Below, piece after piece: positions 42,705 to 51,561 of a stretch of 64,000 bases of DNA. The translations under genes and the position numbers were made by a program. The DNA comes from JACVRW01 sp963812415 (lineage in GTDB: Bacteria; Actinomycetota; Thermoleophilia; Solirubrobacterales; Thermoleophilaceae). The notes under the pieces are model-generated. The model was given only the letters and a program-made list of their open reading frames with translations, had not been told where the DNA came from and ran no database searches. Position 1 is the stretch's first letter. The number at the start of each line of letters is the position of its first letter. The DNA is taken from contig CAWEVH010000020.1 in the NCBI GenBank assembly GCA_963812415.1, positions 1 to 64,000 of the forward strand, read 5' to 3'.

Positions 42705-42996
42705 CTGCCAACGCATCCTCGCTGATTTGCAGCGAGTCCTCGGTCGGGGCGCACTCTAGTACCGGAGTGCCAACGGAGCGCGCCCGCGGGGCTCAGGCGC
42801 CGTGCGGCGGCTCGGGACGCTCGAGGTCGCGCAGCAGCGAGACGCGCGCCGCGTGCCAGACGAGCCACGCGGCGAGGTGTCCGAGCGGGCGCAGGGCGGT
42901 TCCGACCATGTGACGCGAACCTACCCCCAAAGGCGGCCGGCGCGACACCGGGAGCGCGCCAAAGAGCGGAAAGAGCGGGCTGTAGTGTGCCCGCCC
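42705..42996. other. Intergenic region upstream of glyS
   Basis: 292 nt. Contains a CIRCE-like repeat with 8-nt spacing (GCACTC 42751-42756, GAGTGC 42765-42770), a possible small minus-strand ORF (42793-42909) and the glyS -10 hexamer TAGTGT (42983-42988). Confidence 0.35.
42793..42909 (-). CDS. Possible 38-aa membrane peptide
   Basis: ATG 42909 to a stop at 42793: MVGTALRPLGHLAAWLVWHA, then RVSLLRDLERPEPPHGA. The hydrophobic/amphipathic middle could sit at the membrane. No ribosome-binding site or -10 hexamer is convincing, so it may be chance. Confidence 0.25.
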   Translation of the reverse strand: MVGTALRPLGHLAAWLVWHAARVSLLRDLERPEPPHGA

Positions 42997-44352
42997 ATGG
43001 TGACCATGGAGAAGATCGTGGCGCTCTGCAAGCGCCGCGGCTTCATCTTCCCCGCGTCGGAGATCTACGGCGGGATCGCCAACACCTACGACTACGGCCA
43101 CTACGGCGTGCTGCTGAAGAACAACGTGGTCGCGCAGTGGTGGAAGGCGATGATCCAGGAGCGCGACGACGTGGTTGCGCTCGACTCGGCGATCATGCAG
43201 CACCCGCGCGCCTGGGAGGCGTCCGGGCACCTGGCCGGCTTCACGGACCCGCTCGTGGACTGCCGCGCCTGCAAGCTGCGCTTTCGCGCGGACCACCTGG
43301 AGGAGGAGCGCGCAGGCACGGGCAACAACCCCGAGATCCGCTGCGGCAAGGCCCCGTCGAAGCTGCCCGGGGACCACCCCGACTGCGACCTCACCGACGC
43401 CCGCGAGTTCAACCTCATGTTCGAGACCACGATCGGGCCGGTGAAGGAGGCCGGCTCGACCGTCTACCTGCGTCCGGAGACCGCCCAGGGCATCTTCCTC
43501 GACTTCAAGGCCACCCTCCAGTACGCGCGGCGCAAACCGCCGTTCGGGATCGCCCAGGTGGGCAAGTCGTTCCGCAACGAGATCACGCCGGGCAACTTCG
43601 TCTTCCGCACGCTCGAGTTCGAGCAGATGGAGATGGAGTTCTTCGTCCCGCCCGCCGACGCCGAGCGCTGGCACGACTACTGGATGGAGGAGCGGATGCG
43701 CTGGTACGTGGGGCTCGGGCTCGACCCCGAGCGGCTGCGCCTGCGCGCCCACGGCGCCGACGAGCTCTCGCACTACTCGAGCGCCACCAGCGACATCGAG
43801 TACCTCTACCCGATCGGCTGGTCAGAGCTCGAGGGGATCGCCAACCGTGGCGACTTCGACCTGACCCAGCACGCGGAGTTCTCGGGGGAGAAGCTCGAGT
43901 ACGTGGACACCGCGACCCAGGAGCGCTACGTGCCGCACGTGGTCGAGCCGGCCGGGGGCGTGGGGCGCACACTGCTGGCCCTGCTTTGCGACGCCTACCA
44001 CGAGGAGGAGGTCGAGGGCCGCCAGCGCACCGTGCTGCGGCTGGCCCCGAAGGTCGCGCCTGTGAAGGTGGCCGTGCTGCCGCTCGTGAACCGCGACGGG
44101 ATGCCCGAGCTCGCGCGCGAGCTGTACGAGGACCTCCGGCGCCGCGTGCCGGCCGAGTACGACGCGGGCGGCTCGATCGGCAAGCGCTACCGCCGCCAGG
44201 ACGAGATCGGCACGCCCTGGGGCGTCACCGTCGACGGCCAGACGATCGAGGACTCGAGCGTCACGCTGCGCGACCGCGACTCGCTGGAGCAGATCCGAAT
44301 CCCGATCGGCGAGCTGGCCGGCGAGCTCGAGCGTCGGCTGGCCTCCGCCTAG
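42997..44352 (+). CDS. glyS: Glycyl-tRNA synthetase
   Basis: 451-aa class II homodimeric enzyme (EC 6.1.1.14). It begins MVTMEKIVALCKRRGFIFPASEIYGGIANTYDYG. The catalytic core has FNLMFETTIGP, YLRPETAQGIFLDFK, QVGKSFRNEITPGNFVFRTLEFEQMEMEFF (motif 2) and EPAGGVGRTLLALL (motif 3). The C-terminal anticodon-binding domain has APVKVAVLPL. Complete. ATG 42997 lies 8 nt after TAGTGT. The stop overlaps the convergent LCP gene by 4 nt. Confidence 0.96.
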   Translation: MVTMEKIVALCKRRGFIFPASEIYGGIANTYDYGHYGVLLKNNVVAQWWKAMIQERDDVVALDSAIMQHPRAWEASGHLAGFTDPLVDCRACKLRFRADHLEEERAGTGNNPEIRCGKAPSKLPGDHPDCDLTDAREFNLMFETTIGPVKEAGSTVYLRPETAQGIFLDFKATLQYARRKPPFGIAQVGKSFRNEITPGNFVFRTLEFEQMEMEFFVPPADAERWHDYWMEERMRWYVGLGLDPERLRLRAHGADELSHYSSATSDIEYLYPIGWSELEGIANRGDFDLTQHAEFSGEKLEYVDTATQERYVPHVVEPAGGVGRTLLALLCDAYHEEEVEGRQRTVLRLAPKVAPVKVAVLPLVNRDGMPELARELYEDLRRRVPAEYDAGGSIGKRYRRQDEIGTPWGVTVDGQTIEDSSVTLRDRDSLEQIRIPIGELAGELERRLASA

Positions 44353-45443
44353 TCTCCGTCCACCAGCTTGCGCACGGCGTCGCGCTTGGCACCGTCGGAG
44401 ACGAAGAGGTTTCCGGGCGTGCACAGTCCCGTCGTCTCGCAGAGCGAGGTATCGATCACCTCGGTGTCGCCGGTTCCGCCGCTCGCGATGTCCGTGAACA
44501 GCGCCATGAGCGCCGGCCCCTTCATGTCCGACTTGAGCGCGCGCGGGGCGTTCCAGCTCACCCACGGGAGCCGGAAGAACGTGCTGGGCGACTTGACCTG
44601 ACCCGAGATCGCGCTCATCACCTCCTGCTGTCTGGCGGCTCGGTCGCGGTCGTCCTCGGCGGGAGCACAGGGGTTCTTCCGGACCCTCGCGAAGCCGAGC
44701 GCCCGCCGGCCGTCGACCTCGTTCTCGCCCTTCTTGAAGCGGAGGCCCTTCCAGAAGTTGTCGAAGGGTGGAGAGCAGATCCTCGATTTCGAGTTGACGG
44801 TGATGCCGCCGAGGGAGTCGATGAAGGCGGGGAAGTCGGCGAAATCGACCTCCACGAGGTGGTTGATCTCGATCCCGTTGCCGAGGAAGTTCTCGACCGT
44901 CTCGATGGCGAGCGCGGGGCCGCCAAGCGCGTAGGCGGCGTTGATCTTGCCGCGCCCGTTGCCGGGGATCTCCGCCTCCACATCGCGCGGGATCGACAGC
45001 TTGCGCACGCTGCCGAAGGCGGCGTGCACGAGCATGATCGAGTCCGACCGGCCGGGGCCGCTCGCGCTCTCGTCGATCGAGTCGCCGGTCCGCACGTCGG
45101 AGCCGAGCACGAGGATCGTGCTGCCGGTGAGGAGGTTGCCGCCGCCGGAGAGCGCGGCCTTGGCCTCGTCCGAGATGCCCTCCTGCGTCTGGGCGCTGAT
45201 CATGAAGACGACCAGGGACAGGAGAAGCCAGGCCGCGACCGCGATCGCGACCCACTTGAGCACGCGCCCGGGCGTGATCGGCCCCCGCTCCCGCGGAGGG
45301 CGCGGCTTGCCGCCGCCGTCACGGGAACGCGACAGCCGCCGCTTGAGCGCGTCGAGGTCGGAGCCGCCCCCGAGCCGAGCGAGCGGCTTCTTGCGGGCGC
45401 GGTAGACCTTGTACTTCGGGGGGCCTGGATCCGGCGGGTTCAC
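44349..45443 (-). CDS. LytR-CpsA-Psr family cell-wall ligase
   Basis: About 364 aa. The basic cytoplasmic N-terminus is followed by one transmembrane helix (VLKWVAIAVAAWLLLSLVVFMI) and an extracellular LCP domain: TILVLGSDVRTG, RSDSIMLVHAAF, KLSIPRDVEAEIPG, KINAAYALGG and GRRALGFARVRK. LCP proteins attach teichoic-acid-like or arabinogalactan polymers to peptidoglycan. The listed start is GTG 45443. The longer ATG start at 45467 would overlap the ROK start codon on the other strand. A shared -10 box at 45453-45460 favours the shorter form. The C-terminus has two Cys that may form a disulfide. Confidence 0.88.
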   Translation of the reverse strand: MNPPDPGPPKYKVYRARKKPLARLGGGSDLDALKRRLSRSRDGGGKPRPPRERGPITPGRVLKWVAIAVAAWLLLSLVVFMISAQTQEGISDEAKAALSGGGNLLTGSTILVLGSDVRTGDSIDESASGPGRSDSIMLVHAAFGSVRKLSIPRDVEAEIPGNGRGKINAAYALGGPALAIETVENFLGNGIEINHLVEVDFADFPAFIDSLGGITVNSKSRICSPPFDNFWKGLRFKKGENEVDGRRALGFARVRKNPCAPAEDDRDRAARQQEVMSAISGQVKSPSTFFRLPWVSWNAPRALKSDMKGPALMALFTDIASGGTGDTEVIDTSLCETTGLCTPGNLFVSDGAKRDAVRKLVDGD

Positions 45444-45452
45444 CCCCCTCTG

Positions 45453-45460
45453 TATATCTA
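45453..45460. promoter_or_regulatory. Shared near-palindromic -10 box, LCP and ROK kinase genes
   Basis: TATATCTA reads TATATC on the plus strand, 7 nt before the ROK ATG at 45466. It reads TAGATA on the minus strand, 11 nt before the LCP GTG at 45443. One box appears to serve both divergent genes. Confidence 0.5.
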
Positions 45461-45465
45461 CCCGC

Positions 45466-46425
45466 ATGCCGCCCAGGCGGGTGATCGGGATCGACGCGGG
45501 TGGAACGAAGCTCCTCGGCGGGGTCGTGGACGAGGCGCTGACGGTGCATCACCGCGTCCGCCGGACCTGGCGCGGAGGCGACCGCCAGGAGACCCTCGAC
45601 ATCTTCGTCGAGGCCGTCGAGGAGGTCCGCGCGGCGGCTCCGGAGGTCGATGCCGTGGGCTTCGGGATCCCCGCCCTTGTGGAGTGGGAGACCGGCGTCT
45701 CGCGCTGGTGCAACCACCTGCCGCTGGCCGACGTCCGCTTCCGCGACCTGATGAGCGAGCGGCTCGGGCTGCCGGTGGTCGTCGACAACGACGGCAACGC
45801 CTCGATGCTCGCCGAGGCGCGCGCCGGCGCGGCGCGCGGCGCGTCCGTGGCCGCGTTCGTGGCGCTCGGGACCGGCATCGGGAGCGGCCTCCTGATCGAC
45901 GGCAAGATCTTCCGCGGCGCGCGCGGACTCTCGCCCGAGCTGGGCCACGTCGTGATGGAGCTCGACGGCCCGGACTGCCCGGGCGACTGCCCCGGCCGGG
46001 GCTGCTTCGAGGTGCTCGTCTCTGGCAACGCGATCGGCGTGCTCGGCGAAGCGGTGGCCGCCGAGCGTCCCGCCTCGGAGCTCGGCCGGCGGCTGGCCGC
46101 GGGGCGAGAGATCAGCGGCGGGATCGTGACCGAGCTCGCGCACGACGGCGACGAGGCCGCGCGATCCGTGCTGAGCGAGATCGGCCGCCGGCTCGGGTTC
46201 GGGCTGGTCGGGGTCACGAACACGTTCAACCCCGAGGTGATCGTTATCGGCGGAGGAGCGGTGCGCGGCGGCGACCTGCTCATCGAGCCCGCCCGACAGG
46301 TGGTTGCCGCGCACGCGCTGCCGCCCATACGCGAGTCGGTCGAGATCGTGGCGGCCCATTTCGGCGACGAGGCCGGGATGCTGGGCGCGGCCCTGCTCGC
46401 GCTCGAGAACGTGGTGCCCGCGTGA
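45466..46425 (+). CDS. ROK-family sugar kinase (glucokinase-like)
   Basis: 319 aa. The ATP motif is IGIDAGGTKLLGGVV. The catalytic Asp is in VVVDNDGNASMLAEA. GTGIGSGLLIDGKIFRG and ELGHVV (substrate Glu/His) follow. The ROK zinc loop reads CPGDCPGRGCFE, a variant of the usual CxCGxxGCxE. Glucokinase (EC 2.7.1.2) is the likeliest activity. ATG 45466 is 7 nt after TATATC, so leaderless. The stop overlaps the rsmI start (GTGA). Confidence 0.9.
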   Translation: MPPRRVIGIDAGGTKLLGGVVDEALTVHHRVRRTWRGGDRQETLDIFVEAVEEVRAAAPEVDAVGFGIPALVEWETGVSRWCNHLPLADVRFRDLMSERLGLPVVVDNDGNASMLAEARAGAARGASVAAFVALGTGIGSGLLIDGKIFRGARGLSPELGHVVMELDGPDCPGDCPGRGCFEVLVSGNAIGVLGEAVAAERPASELGRRLAAGREISGGIVTELAHDGDEAARSVLSEIGRRLGFGLVGVTNTFNPEVIVIGGGAVRGGDLLIEPARQVVAAHALPPIRESVEIVAAHFGDEAGMLGAALLALENVVPA

Positions 46426-47234
46426 GCGGCCGGCTGGTGGTCTGCCCGACCCCGATCGGCAACCTCGAGGACATCACGCTGCGGACGCTCGCCGCGCTCC
46501 GCGAGGCGGACGTGGTGGCCTGCGAGGACACCCGCCGCACGCGCGTGCTCCTCGATCGCTACGGCGTCTCGGCGCGGCTCGTCTCCTACCACGAGCACAA
46601 CGAGGCGGCCCGCTCCGCCGAGCTCGTCGGGCGCATGCGCGAGGGGGCGGTCGTCGCGCTCGTGTCGGACGCCGGGATGCCCTTGGTGTCCGACCCGGGC
46701 TTCCTGCTGGTGCGCGGCTGCGTCGCGGCGGGGCTGCCGGTCGAGGTGCTGCCGGGTCCCTCGGCGGCGATCACGGCGCTGGTGGCCTCGGGGCTGCCGG
46801 CCGACGAGTGGCACTTCCACGGCTTCCTCCCGCGCAAGAAGGGCGAGCTGCGGCGGCTGCTCGAGGGTCGCCCCGAGACGCTCGTCGCGTTCGAGTCGCC
46901 GCGGCGGGTTCCCGCCACGCTGGCGCAGCTGGCGGAGGTCGACCCGGAGCGCGAGGTGGCCGTCTGCCGCGAGCTGACCAAGGTGCACGAGGAGATCGTG
47001 CGCGGGTCGGCCGCCGAGTTGGCCGCGCGCTACGCCGACGCGCCCCCGCGGGGCGAGGTGGTGCTGGTCATGGGGCCGGCCGGTGAGGTCGAAGCGGACG
47101 CTCCGGAGGGGCTGGACGCCCTGCGCCGGCTCGTGGAGGCCGGCGCCCACCCGCGCAAGGCGGCCGGGGTGGTGGCGGAGCTCACGGGAGGGAGCGCGAA
47201 CGCGCTCTACAGGGCGCTGATGGCGGGGGAGTAG
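46422..47234 (+). CDS. rsmI: 16S rRNA 2'-O-methyltransferase RsmI
   Basis: 270-aa SAM enzyme that methylates the 2'-OH of C1402 in 16S rRNA. Signatures: VVCPTPIGNLEDITLRTLAALREADVVACEDTRRT, YHEHNE, ALVSDAGMPLVSDPGF, EVLPGPSAAITAL, FHGFLPRKKGE, and VCRELTKVHEE. Full length. The GTG overlaps the ROK stop, so it is coupled to the kinase. It lies upstream of metG, as often in actinobacteria, with a peptidase gene between. Confidence 0.95.
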   Translation: MSGRLVVCPTPIGNLEDITLRTLAALREADVVACEDTRRTRVLLDRYGVSARLVSYHEHNEAARSAELVGRMREGAVVALVSDAGMPLVSDPGFLLVRGCVAAGLPVEVLPGPSAAITALVASGLPADEWHFHGFLPRKKGELRRLLEGRPETLVAFESPRRVPATLAQLAEVDPEREVAVCRELTKVHEEIVRGSAAELAARYADAPPRGEVVLVMGPAGEVEADAPEGLDALRRLVEAGAHPRKAAGVVAELTGGSANALYRALMAGE

Positions 47235-47345
47235 CGCGGCCCGAGTGCAACAACTCGTGCACGACCGTCACGCCTCCGCGACGACACCGCACCAACACCG
47301 CGACACGCTCCCCCCGGCCGGCCGACCCGCCCTTACGGTCGGCGC

Positions 47346-48023
47346 ATGCCACGCCCCCTCGCCGCACTCATCCTCACCGTCGCCGTCCTGCTCGCCCTCG
47401 CCCCGCCTGCCCACGCGGCGTGGCTCTGGCCGCTGCACGGCGAGCTGATCACGAGCTACCGGAACGGCGACGACCCCTACGCCGCCGGGCAGCACCGCGG
47501 CATCGACATCGCCGGCGGCGTCGGCGCGCCCGTCGTCGCGGCCGCCGGGGGCGAGGTCCGCTTCGCGGGCGTCGCGGGCTCCTCGGGCCTCACCGTGAGC
47601 ATCCGCACCGCCGACGGGTTCGACACCTCCTACCTCCATCTGTCCTCCGCGGCGGTGCGCGCGGGCGCGACCGTTCGGGCGGGAGACGCGGTCGGCGCCG
47701 TCGGCACGAGCGGATCGCGGTCGGCGGCTGACCCCCACCTCCACTTCGGCGTGCGCGAGGCGGGCAGCAGCCACGCGTACCGCAACCCGCTCGACTTCCT
47801 CCCTGCGCCGCCCCCGGCGGCGGAGCCCGCGCCCGGCCCGGGCCCCGCCCCGGCGCCCCAGCCAGTGCCGCTCGCCCCGTCGCCCCACCGCGTACCCGTC
47901 GAGCGTCCCGCGCGCCCGCGCCCCGGCCGGCGCCCGCACCGCGTCGCGTACCCGCGCCACGCGGCCTCCCGGTGTTGCGCGCCGTTCCCTCGCCGCGCGC
48001 GGTCCCTGCGCCGCCGCCCCTGA
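47346..48023 (+). CDS. Exported M23 family metallopeptidase
   Basis: Signal peptide MPRPLAALILTVAVLLALAPPAHA, then a LytM/M23 domain (residues about 30-150) with HRGIDIAGGVGAPVVAAAGG (first His/Asp zinc ligands) and DPHLHFGVR (HxH). Such enzymes cut peptidoglycan cross-bridges. After about residue 155 the protein becomes Pro/Ala-rich and then turns into Arg/His/Cys-rich sequence that does not look coding. The natural continuation is in another frame (see next feature). The ribosome-binding region is weak. Located between rsmI and metG. Confidence 0.82.
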   Translation: MPRPLAALILTVAVLLALAPPAHAAWLWPLHGELITSYRNGDDPYAAGQHRGIDIAGGVGAPVVAAAGGEVRFAGVAGSSGLTVSIRTADGFDTSYLHLSSAAVRAGATVRAGDAVGAVGTSGSRSAADPHLHFGVREAGSSHAYRNPLDFLPAPPPAAEPAPGPGPAPAPQPVPLAPSPHRVPVERPARPRPGRRPHRVAYPRHAASRCCAPFPRRARSLRRRP

Positions 48024-48484
48024 CCTTCCCGGGCAGGGTCCCCGACCCACGCGCCGCGCCGCGACCCACGGCTACGCCGGCTCCGGGCGCCGCCCGGTCC
48101 GCGCTGCCGCGGCCCGAGCCTGAGGCGGCGCCCCGGGGCGCCCAGCCAAGCCTCGGGCCCGAGTCCCCTCCTCTCGACTCGGGCCCCGAGACCCGCGCAG
48201 CCGCCGGCGGACCGGCCCTGCCTCACACGGGTCACGCCGGGCCGGTCTCCGGCGGCGCGCGAACCTCCGCGCCGGCACCAGGTCCGGACGTGGGCATGGT
48301 GCTCGCCTGCGCCGGGCTGCTGCTCGCCGCGGCGCTGGTCGGCTGCACCAGCGGGGGTCGAGCCGCCTCGGCGCGCGGCGGCCACCGTCTCGCCCGCCTG
48401 CTGCGCCCGGGGTCGCGCGAAGCCCCGCGGGTAGCATCGGCTGAGGAATGTCGTACTACGTCACCACGCCCATCTACTACGTGA
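47972..48484 (+). pseudogene. Frame-shifted continuation of the M23 protein (linker and TM anchor)
   Basis: In another frame, Pro/Ala-rich linker sequence continues to a transmembrane helix (PDVGMVLACAGLLLAAALVG) and a basic tail. This suits a C-terminal membrane anchor of the upstream peptidase. The join would need two one-base insertions (or one deletion) in the proline-rich stretch 47880-47970. The last ~37 nt overlap metG, so the true end is uncertain. Confidence 0.4.
48432..48437 (+). promoter_or_regulatory. -10 hexamer TAGCAT for the metG operon
   Basis: TAGCAT ends 10 nt before the ATG at 48448; no strong Shine-Dalgarno is present. Confidence 0.45.
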
Positions 48485-49962
48485 ACGGGGAGCCGCACCT
48501 CGGTCACGCCTACACGACCATCGCCGCCGACGTGCTCGCCCGCCACATGCGTCAGCGCGGCGAGGACGTGTTCTTCCTCACCGGGACCGACGAGCACGGG
48601 GAGCCGGTCGCCCAGGCTGCCGAGAAGCTCGGCATCACCCCGCGCGAGCTCGGGGACCGCAACGCGGTCCGCTTCAAGGAGCTGGCGGGGGAGCTCAACG
48701 TGACGAACGACTTCTTCATCCGCACGACCGATCCCGAGCACATGGCGCGGGTGGCCGAGGTCGTGCAGCGCATCCACGACAACGGGCATGTCTACGCCGG
48801 CACCTACGAGGGCTGGTACTGCCCGCGCTGCGCCGACTTCAAGACGGAGTCCGAGCTCGAGGACGGCAATCGCTGCCCGATCCACCAGATCGAGCTCGAG
48901 ATCGAGAAGGAGGACAACTGGTTCTTCAGGCTCTCGGAGTTCCAGGAGCCGCTCGAGCGCCTCTACGCCGACCAGCCCGGGTTCGTCACGCCGCACAACC
49001 GCTACAACGAGGCGCTCTCGTTCATCAAGGGAGGCCTGCGGGACCTGTCGCTGAGCCGTGCTCGCCTCAAGTGGGGCGTGCCCGTGCCCTGGGACGAGAG
49101 CCAGGTCGTCTACGTCTGGATCGACGCGCTGCTCAACTACTACACGGCGCTGTCGTACGCCGAGGACGGGGAGGACCTCACGGACCGCTTCTGGCCCGCC
49201 ACCGTCCACCTGATCGGCAAGGACATCCTCAAGTTCCACGCGATCATCTGGCCGGCGATGCTGATGGCCGCGGGGCTGCCGGTGCCGCACCGGGTGGCCA
49301 TCCACGGCTTCCTGCTGCTCGGCGAGCACAAGATGTCCAAGTCGCTCGGGAACGTGATCGAGCCGTTCCAGGTCGCCGAGCTCTACGGCGAGGACGCCCT
49401 GCGCTTCTACGTCCTGCGGGAGGTCACGTTCGGCGCCGACGGCGAGGTGTCCCCTGAGGGCTTCGAGACGCGCTACACCACCGAGCTGGCCAACGAGTTC
49501 GGCAACCTGGCGAATCGCACGCTCGCGATGATCGGCCGCTACCGCGACGGCGTGGTGCCGGACTCGCAGCCGGCCCCGGAGATCGCGGCCGAGTTCGAGG
49601 GGCTCAGCGAGGCCGTGGGCGCGCGCATCGACGCCGTCGAGATCACCGCGGCGCTCGACGAGATCTGGCGTCGCGTCAAGCGGCTGAACCGCTACGTCAC
49701 GGAGGAGGAGCCCTGGAAGCTCGCCAAGGACGAGTCGCAGGGCGAGCGGCTCGACCAGGTGCTCTACACCCTCGCCGAGGGGCTGCGGGTGCTGTCGGTG
49801 CTCCTGCACGCGTTCATGCCGCGGTCGGCCGAGCGGCTGCTCACTGCGCTCGGCCGGGAGGAGCTCGGCTTCGAGGGCGCACGGCTCGGCGCGGTCGGCG
49901 GCGGCGCTCAGCTCGGTGAGCTCGACCAGCTGTTCCCGCGGGTCGATACCGAGGCCGCTTGA
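48448..49962 (+). CDS. metG: Methionyl-tRNA synthetase
   Basis: 504-aa class I enzyme (EC 6.1.1.10). HIGH motif: YYVNGEPHLGHAYTTIAADV. The zinc knuckle is reduced to YCPRCADFK plus CPIH. KMSKS is in LLLGEHKMSKSLGNVIEP. The C-terminal helical anticodon domain ends at about 500 without the tRNA-binding appendix, the short MetG type. Its stop overlaps the tatD TTG. First gene of the metG-tatD-rsmA-ispE run, a conserved actinobacterial cluster, here without rpfB. Confidence 0.97.
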   Translation: MSYYVTTPIYYVNGEPHLGHAYTTIAADVLARHMRQRGEDVFFLTGTDEHGEPVAQAAEKLGITPRELGDRNAVRFKELAGELNVTNDFFIRTTDPEHMARVAEVVQRIHDNGHVYAGTYEGWYCPRCADFKTESELEDGNRCPIHQIELEIEKEDNWFFRLSEFQEPLERLYADQPGFVTPHNRYNEALSFIKGGLRDLSLSRARLKWGVPVPWDESQVVYVWIDALLNYYTALSYAEDGEDLTDRFWPATVHLIGKDILKFHAIIWPAMLMAAGLPVPHRVAIHGFLLLGEHKMSKSLGNVIEPFQVAELYGEDALRFYVLREVTFGADGEVSPEGFETRYTTELANEFGNLANRTLAMIGRYRDGVVPDSQPAPEIAAEFEGLSEAVGARIDAVEITAALDEIWRRVKRLNRYVTEEEPWKLAKDESQGERLDQVLYTLAEGLRVLSVLLHAFMPRSAERLLTALGREELGFEGARLGAVGGGAQLGELDQLFPRVDTEAA

Positions 49963-50711
49963 TCGACACGCACTGCCACCTCGACGCGTGCGAGGAAGCG
50001 GACGCCGAGCTCGTGCGGCGCGCCCGCGAGGCCGGCGTTGGGCGGCTCGCGACCGTGGGGATGAACGGCCCCTCCATCGAGCGGGCGCTGGCGGCCGCCC
50101 GCGAGAACGAGGGCGTGATCGCGATCGTGGGGCGCCACCCTCACGAGAGCGAGGGCTTCGACGCCGATGACCTCGACGAGATCGAGCGCGCGGCGGCCGA
50201 CGACGCCGCCCGCGCGATCGGCGAGACGGGTCTCGACTACTTCCGCGACTACGCGCCGCGCGAGCACCAGCGGCGGGCCTTCGAGAGCCAGCTCGAGCTG
50301 GCCGCCCGTCTCGACCTGCCGGTGGTGATCCACACCCGGGCCGCCGAGGACGACACGTTCGCGATGCTGCGCGAGCACGCGGCCGGCCTGCCCGCGGTGA
50401 TCCTCCACTGCTTCTCGGCGCCGGCCCGGCTCGAGGAGTGCGTGAGTCGCGGCTACCTCTGCTCGTTCGCCGGCAACGTGACCTACCCGAAGGCCACCGA
50501 CCTCCAGGACGCCGCGCGCGAGCTGCCCGACGAGCTGCTGCTGCTGGAGACCGACTCGCCCTACCTGTCCCCGCAGCCGCGCCGGGGCAGGCCCAACGAG
50601 CCCGCCAACGTCGTCCACACGGCTCGCTTCGTCGCGGAGCTGCGCGGCGCGACCTACGAGCAGCTCGAGCGCACCGTCGACGCGAACGCCGAGCGCGTCC
50701 TCGGACCGTGA
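49959..50711 (+). CDS. tatD: TatD family metal-dependent hydrolase (3'-5' DNase)
   Basis: 250-aa TIM-barrel metal-dependent nuclease of the TatD/YcfH family. Signatures: the metal-binding HCHLD (residues 5-9), VGRHPHES, AIGETGLDYFRD, VVIHTRAAEDDT, HCFSA, and ETDSPYLSPQPRRGRPNEPANV. Probably acts in DNA repair or quality control. TTG 49959 overlaps the metG stop, and its own stop overlaps the rsmA GTG, so translation is coupled on both sides. Confidence 0.95.
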   Translation: MIDTHCHLDACEEADAELVRRAREAGVGRLATVGMNGPSIERALAAARENEGVIAIVGRHPHESEGFDADDLDEIERAAADDAARAIGETGLDYFRDYAPREHQRRAFESQLELAARLDLPVVIHTRAAEDDTFAMLREHAAGLPAVILHCFSAPARLEECVSRGYLCSFAGNVTYPKATDLQDAARELPDELLLLETDSPYLSPQPRRGRPNEPANVVHTARFVAELRGATYEQLERTVDANAERVLGP

Positions 50712-51551
50712 CCGGCGAGCCTCGCCAGGCGAGCCTTCGGCGACTCCGGCAGTTCGGCATCCGCCCCAACCGGGAGCTGGGCCAGAACTTCCTCGTCGAC
50801 GACAACATCCTGCGCGTGATCGGCGACGCCGCCGAGCTCGAGTCCGTCCGACGTGGTGCTCGAGGTGGGGGGCGGGCTCGGCGTGCTGTCCGAGTACCTC
50901 GCCCCACGGGTGGCCCACGTGCACGTGGTGGAGGTCGACCGCGCGCTCGAGCCCGCTCTCCGCGACGCCCTGGCGCCGTTCGAGAACACCAGCCTGCACC
51001 TGGCCGACGCCGTCAAGCTCGAGCTCGCCTCCCTGGACCCCGCTCCGGACAAGGTTGTGGCGAACCTGCCCTACGGCGTCGCGGCCACCGTGCTGCTCAA
51101 ATCGCTCGCGGAGCTGCCCGGCGCGCGGCTGTGGGTCGCGATGGTGCAGCGGGAGGTGGGGGAGCGGCTCGCCGCCTCGCCGGGAACGAAGACCTACGGC
51201 GCGACCTCCGTGCTCGCCCAGCTCGCCTGCGAGGTGCGCGTCCTGCGCAGGGTGCCCGCCACGGTGTTCCGGCCGGCCCCGAACGTCGCGTCGGCCCTCG
51301 TCGTCATGCGGCGGCGCGCCCCGGCCCCCGACCCCGGGCTCACCGCGCTCGTGCACGCCGGCTTCGCGCACCGGCGCAAGTCGCTCGCCGGCTCGCTGGC
51401 CCTCGCCCCCGGCGCGCCGGAGGGCATTCGCGACGCCACGCGCGAGGCGCTCGGGGAGCTCGGTCAGCCCGCCGACGCCCGCGCCGAGCGCCTCGCTCCG
51501 GGCGACTGGGTAGGCCTGGCGAGCGCGCTCGGCGAGCGCGGGCTCTCGTAG
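50708..51551 (+). CDS. rsmA: 16S rRNA dimethyladenosine transferase (one frameshift as sequenced)
   Basis: About 280 aa when repaired. Dimethylates A1518/A1519 of 16S rRNA (KsgA). The N-terminal part is RRLRQFGIRPNRELGQNFLVDDNIL. The SAM motif VVLEVGGGLGVLSEYLA continues in another frame. The catalytic NLPY (VVANLPYGVA) and C-terminal FAHRRKSLAGSLA are typical. The shift is near 50845-50853, where GTCCGAC has one C too many before GACGTGGTGCTC. An essential-type rRNA modifier, so an error is likelier than loss. GTG 50708 overlaps the tatD stop. Confidence 0.92.
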
Positions 51552-51561
51552 CCTGCGCCCC

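Noticed and set aside
42987..47234. 1,415-aa open frame running through glyS, the LCP gene and ROK
   Set aside because: Only its last part (from GTG 46422) is real: it is RsmI. The rest is Arg/Ala-rich out-of-frame sequence over well-supported genes.
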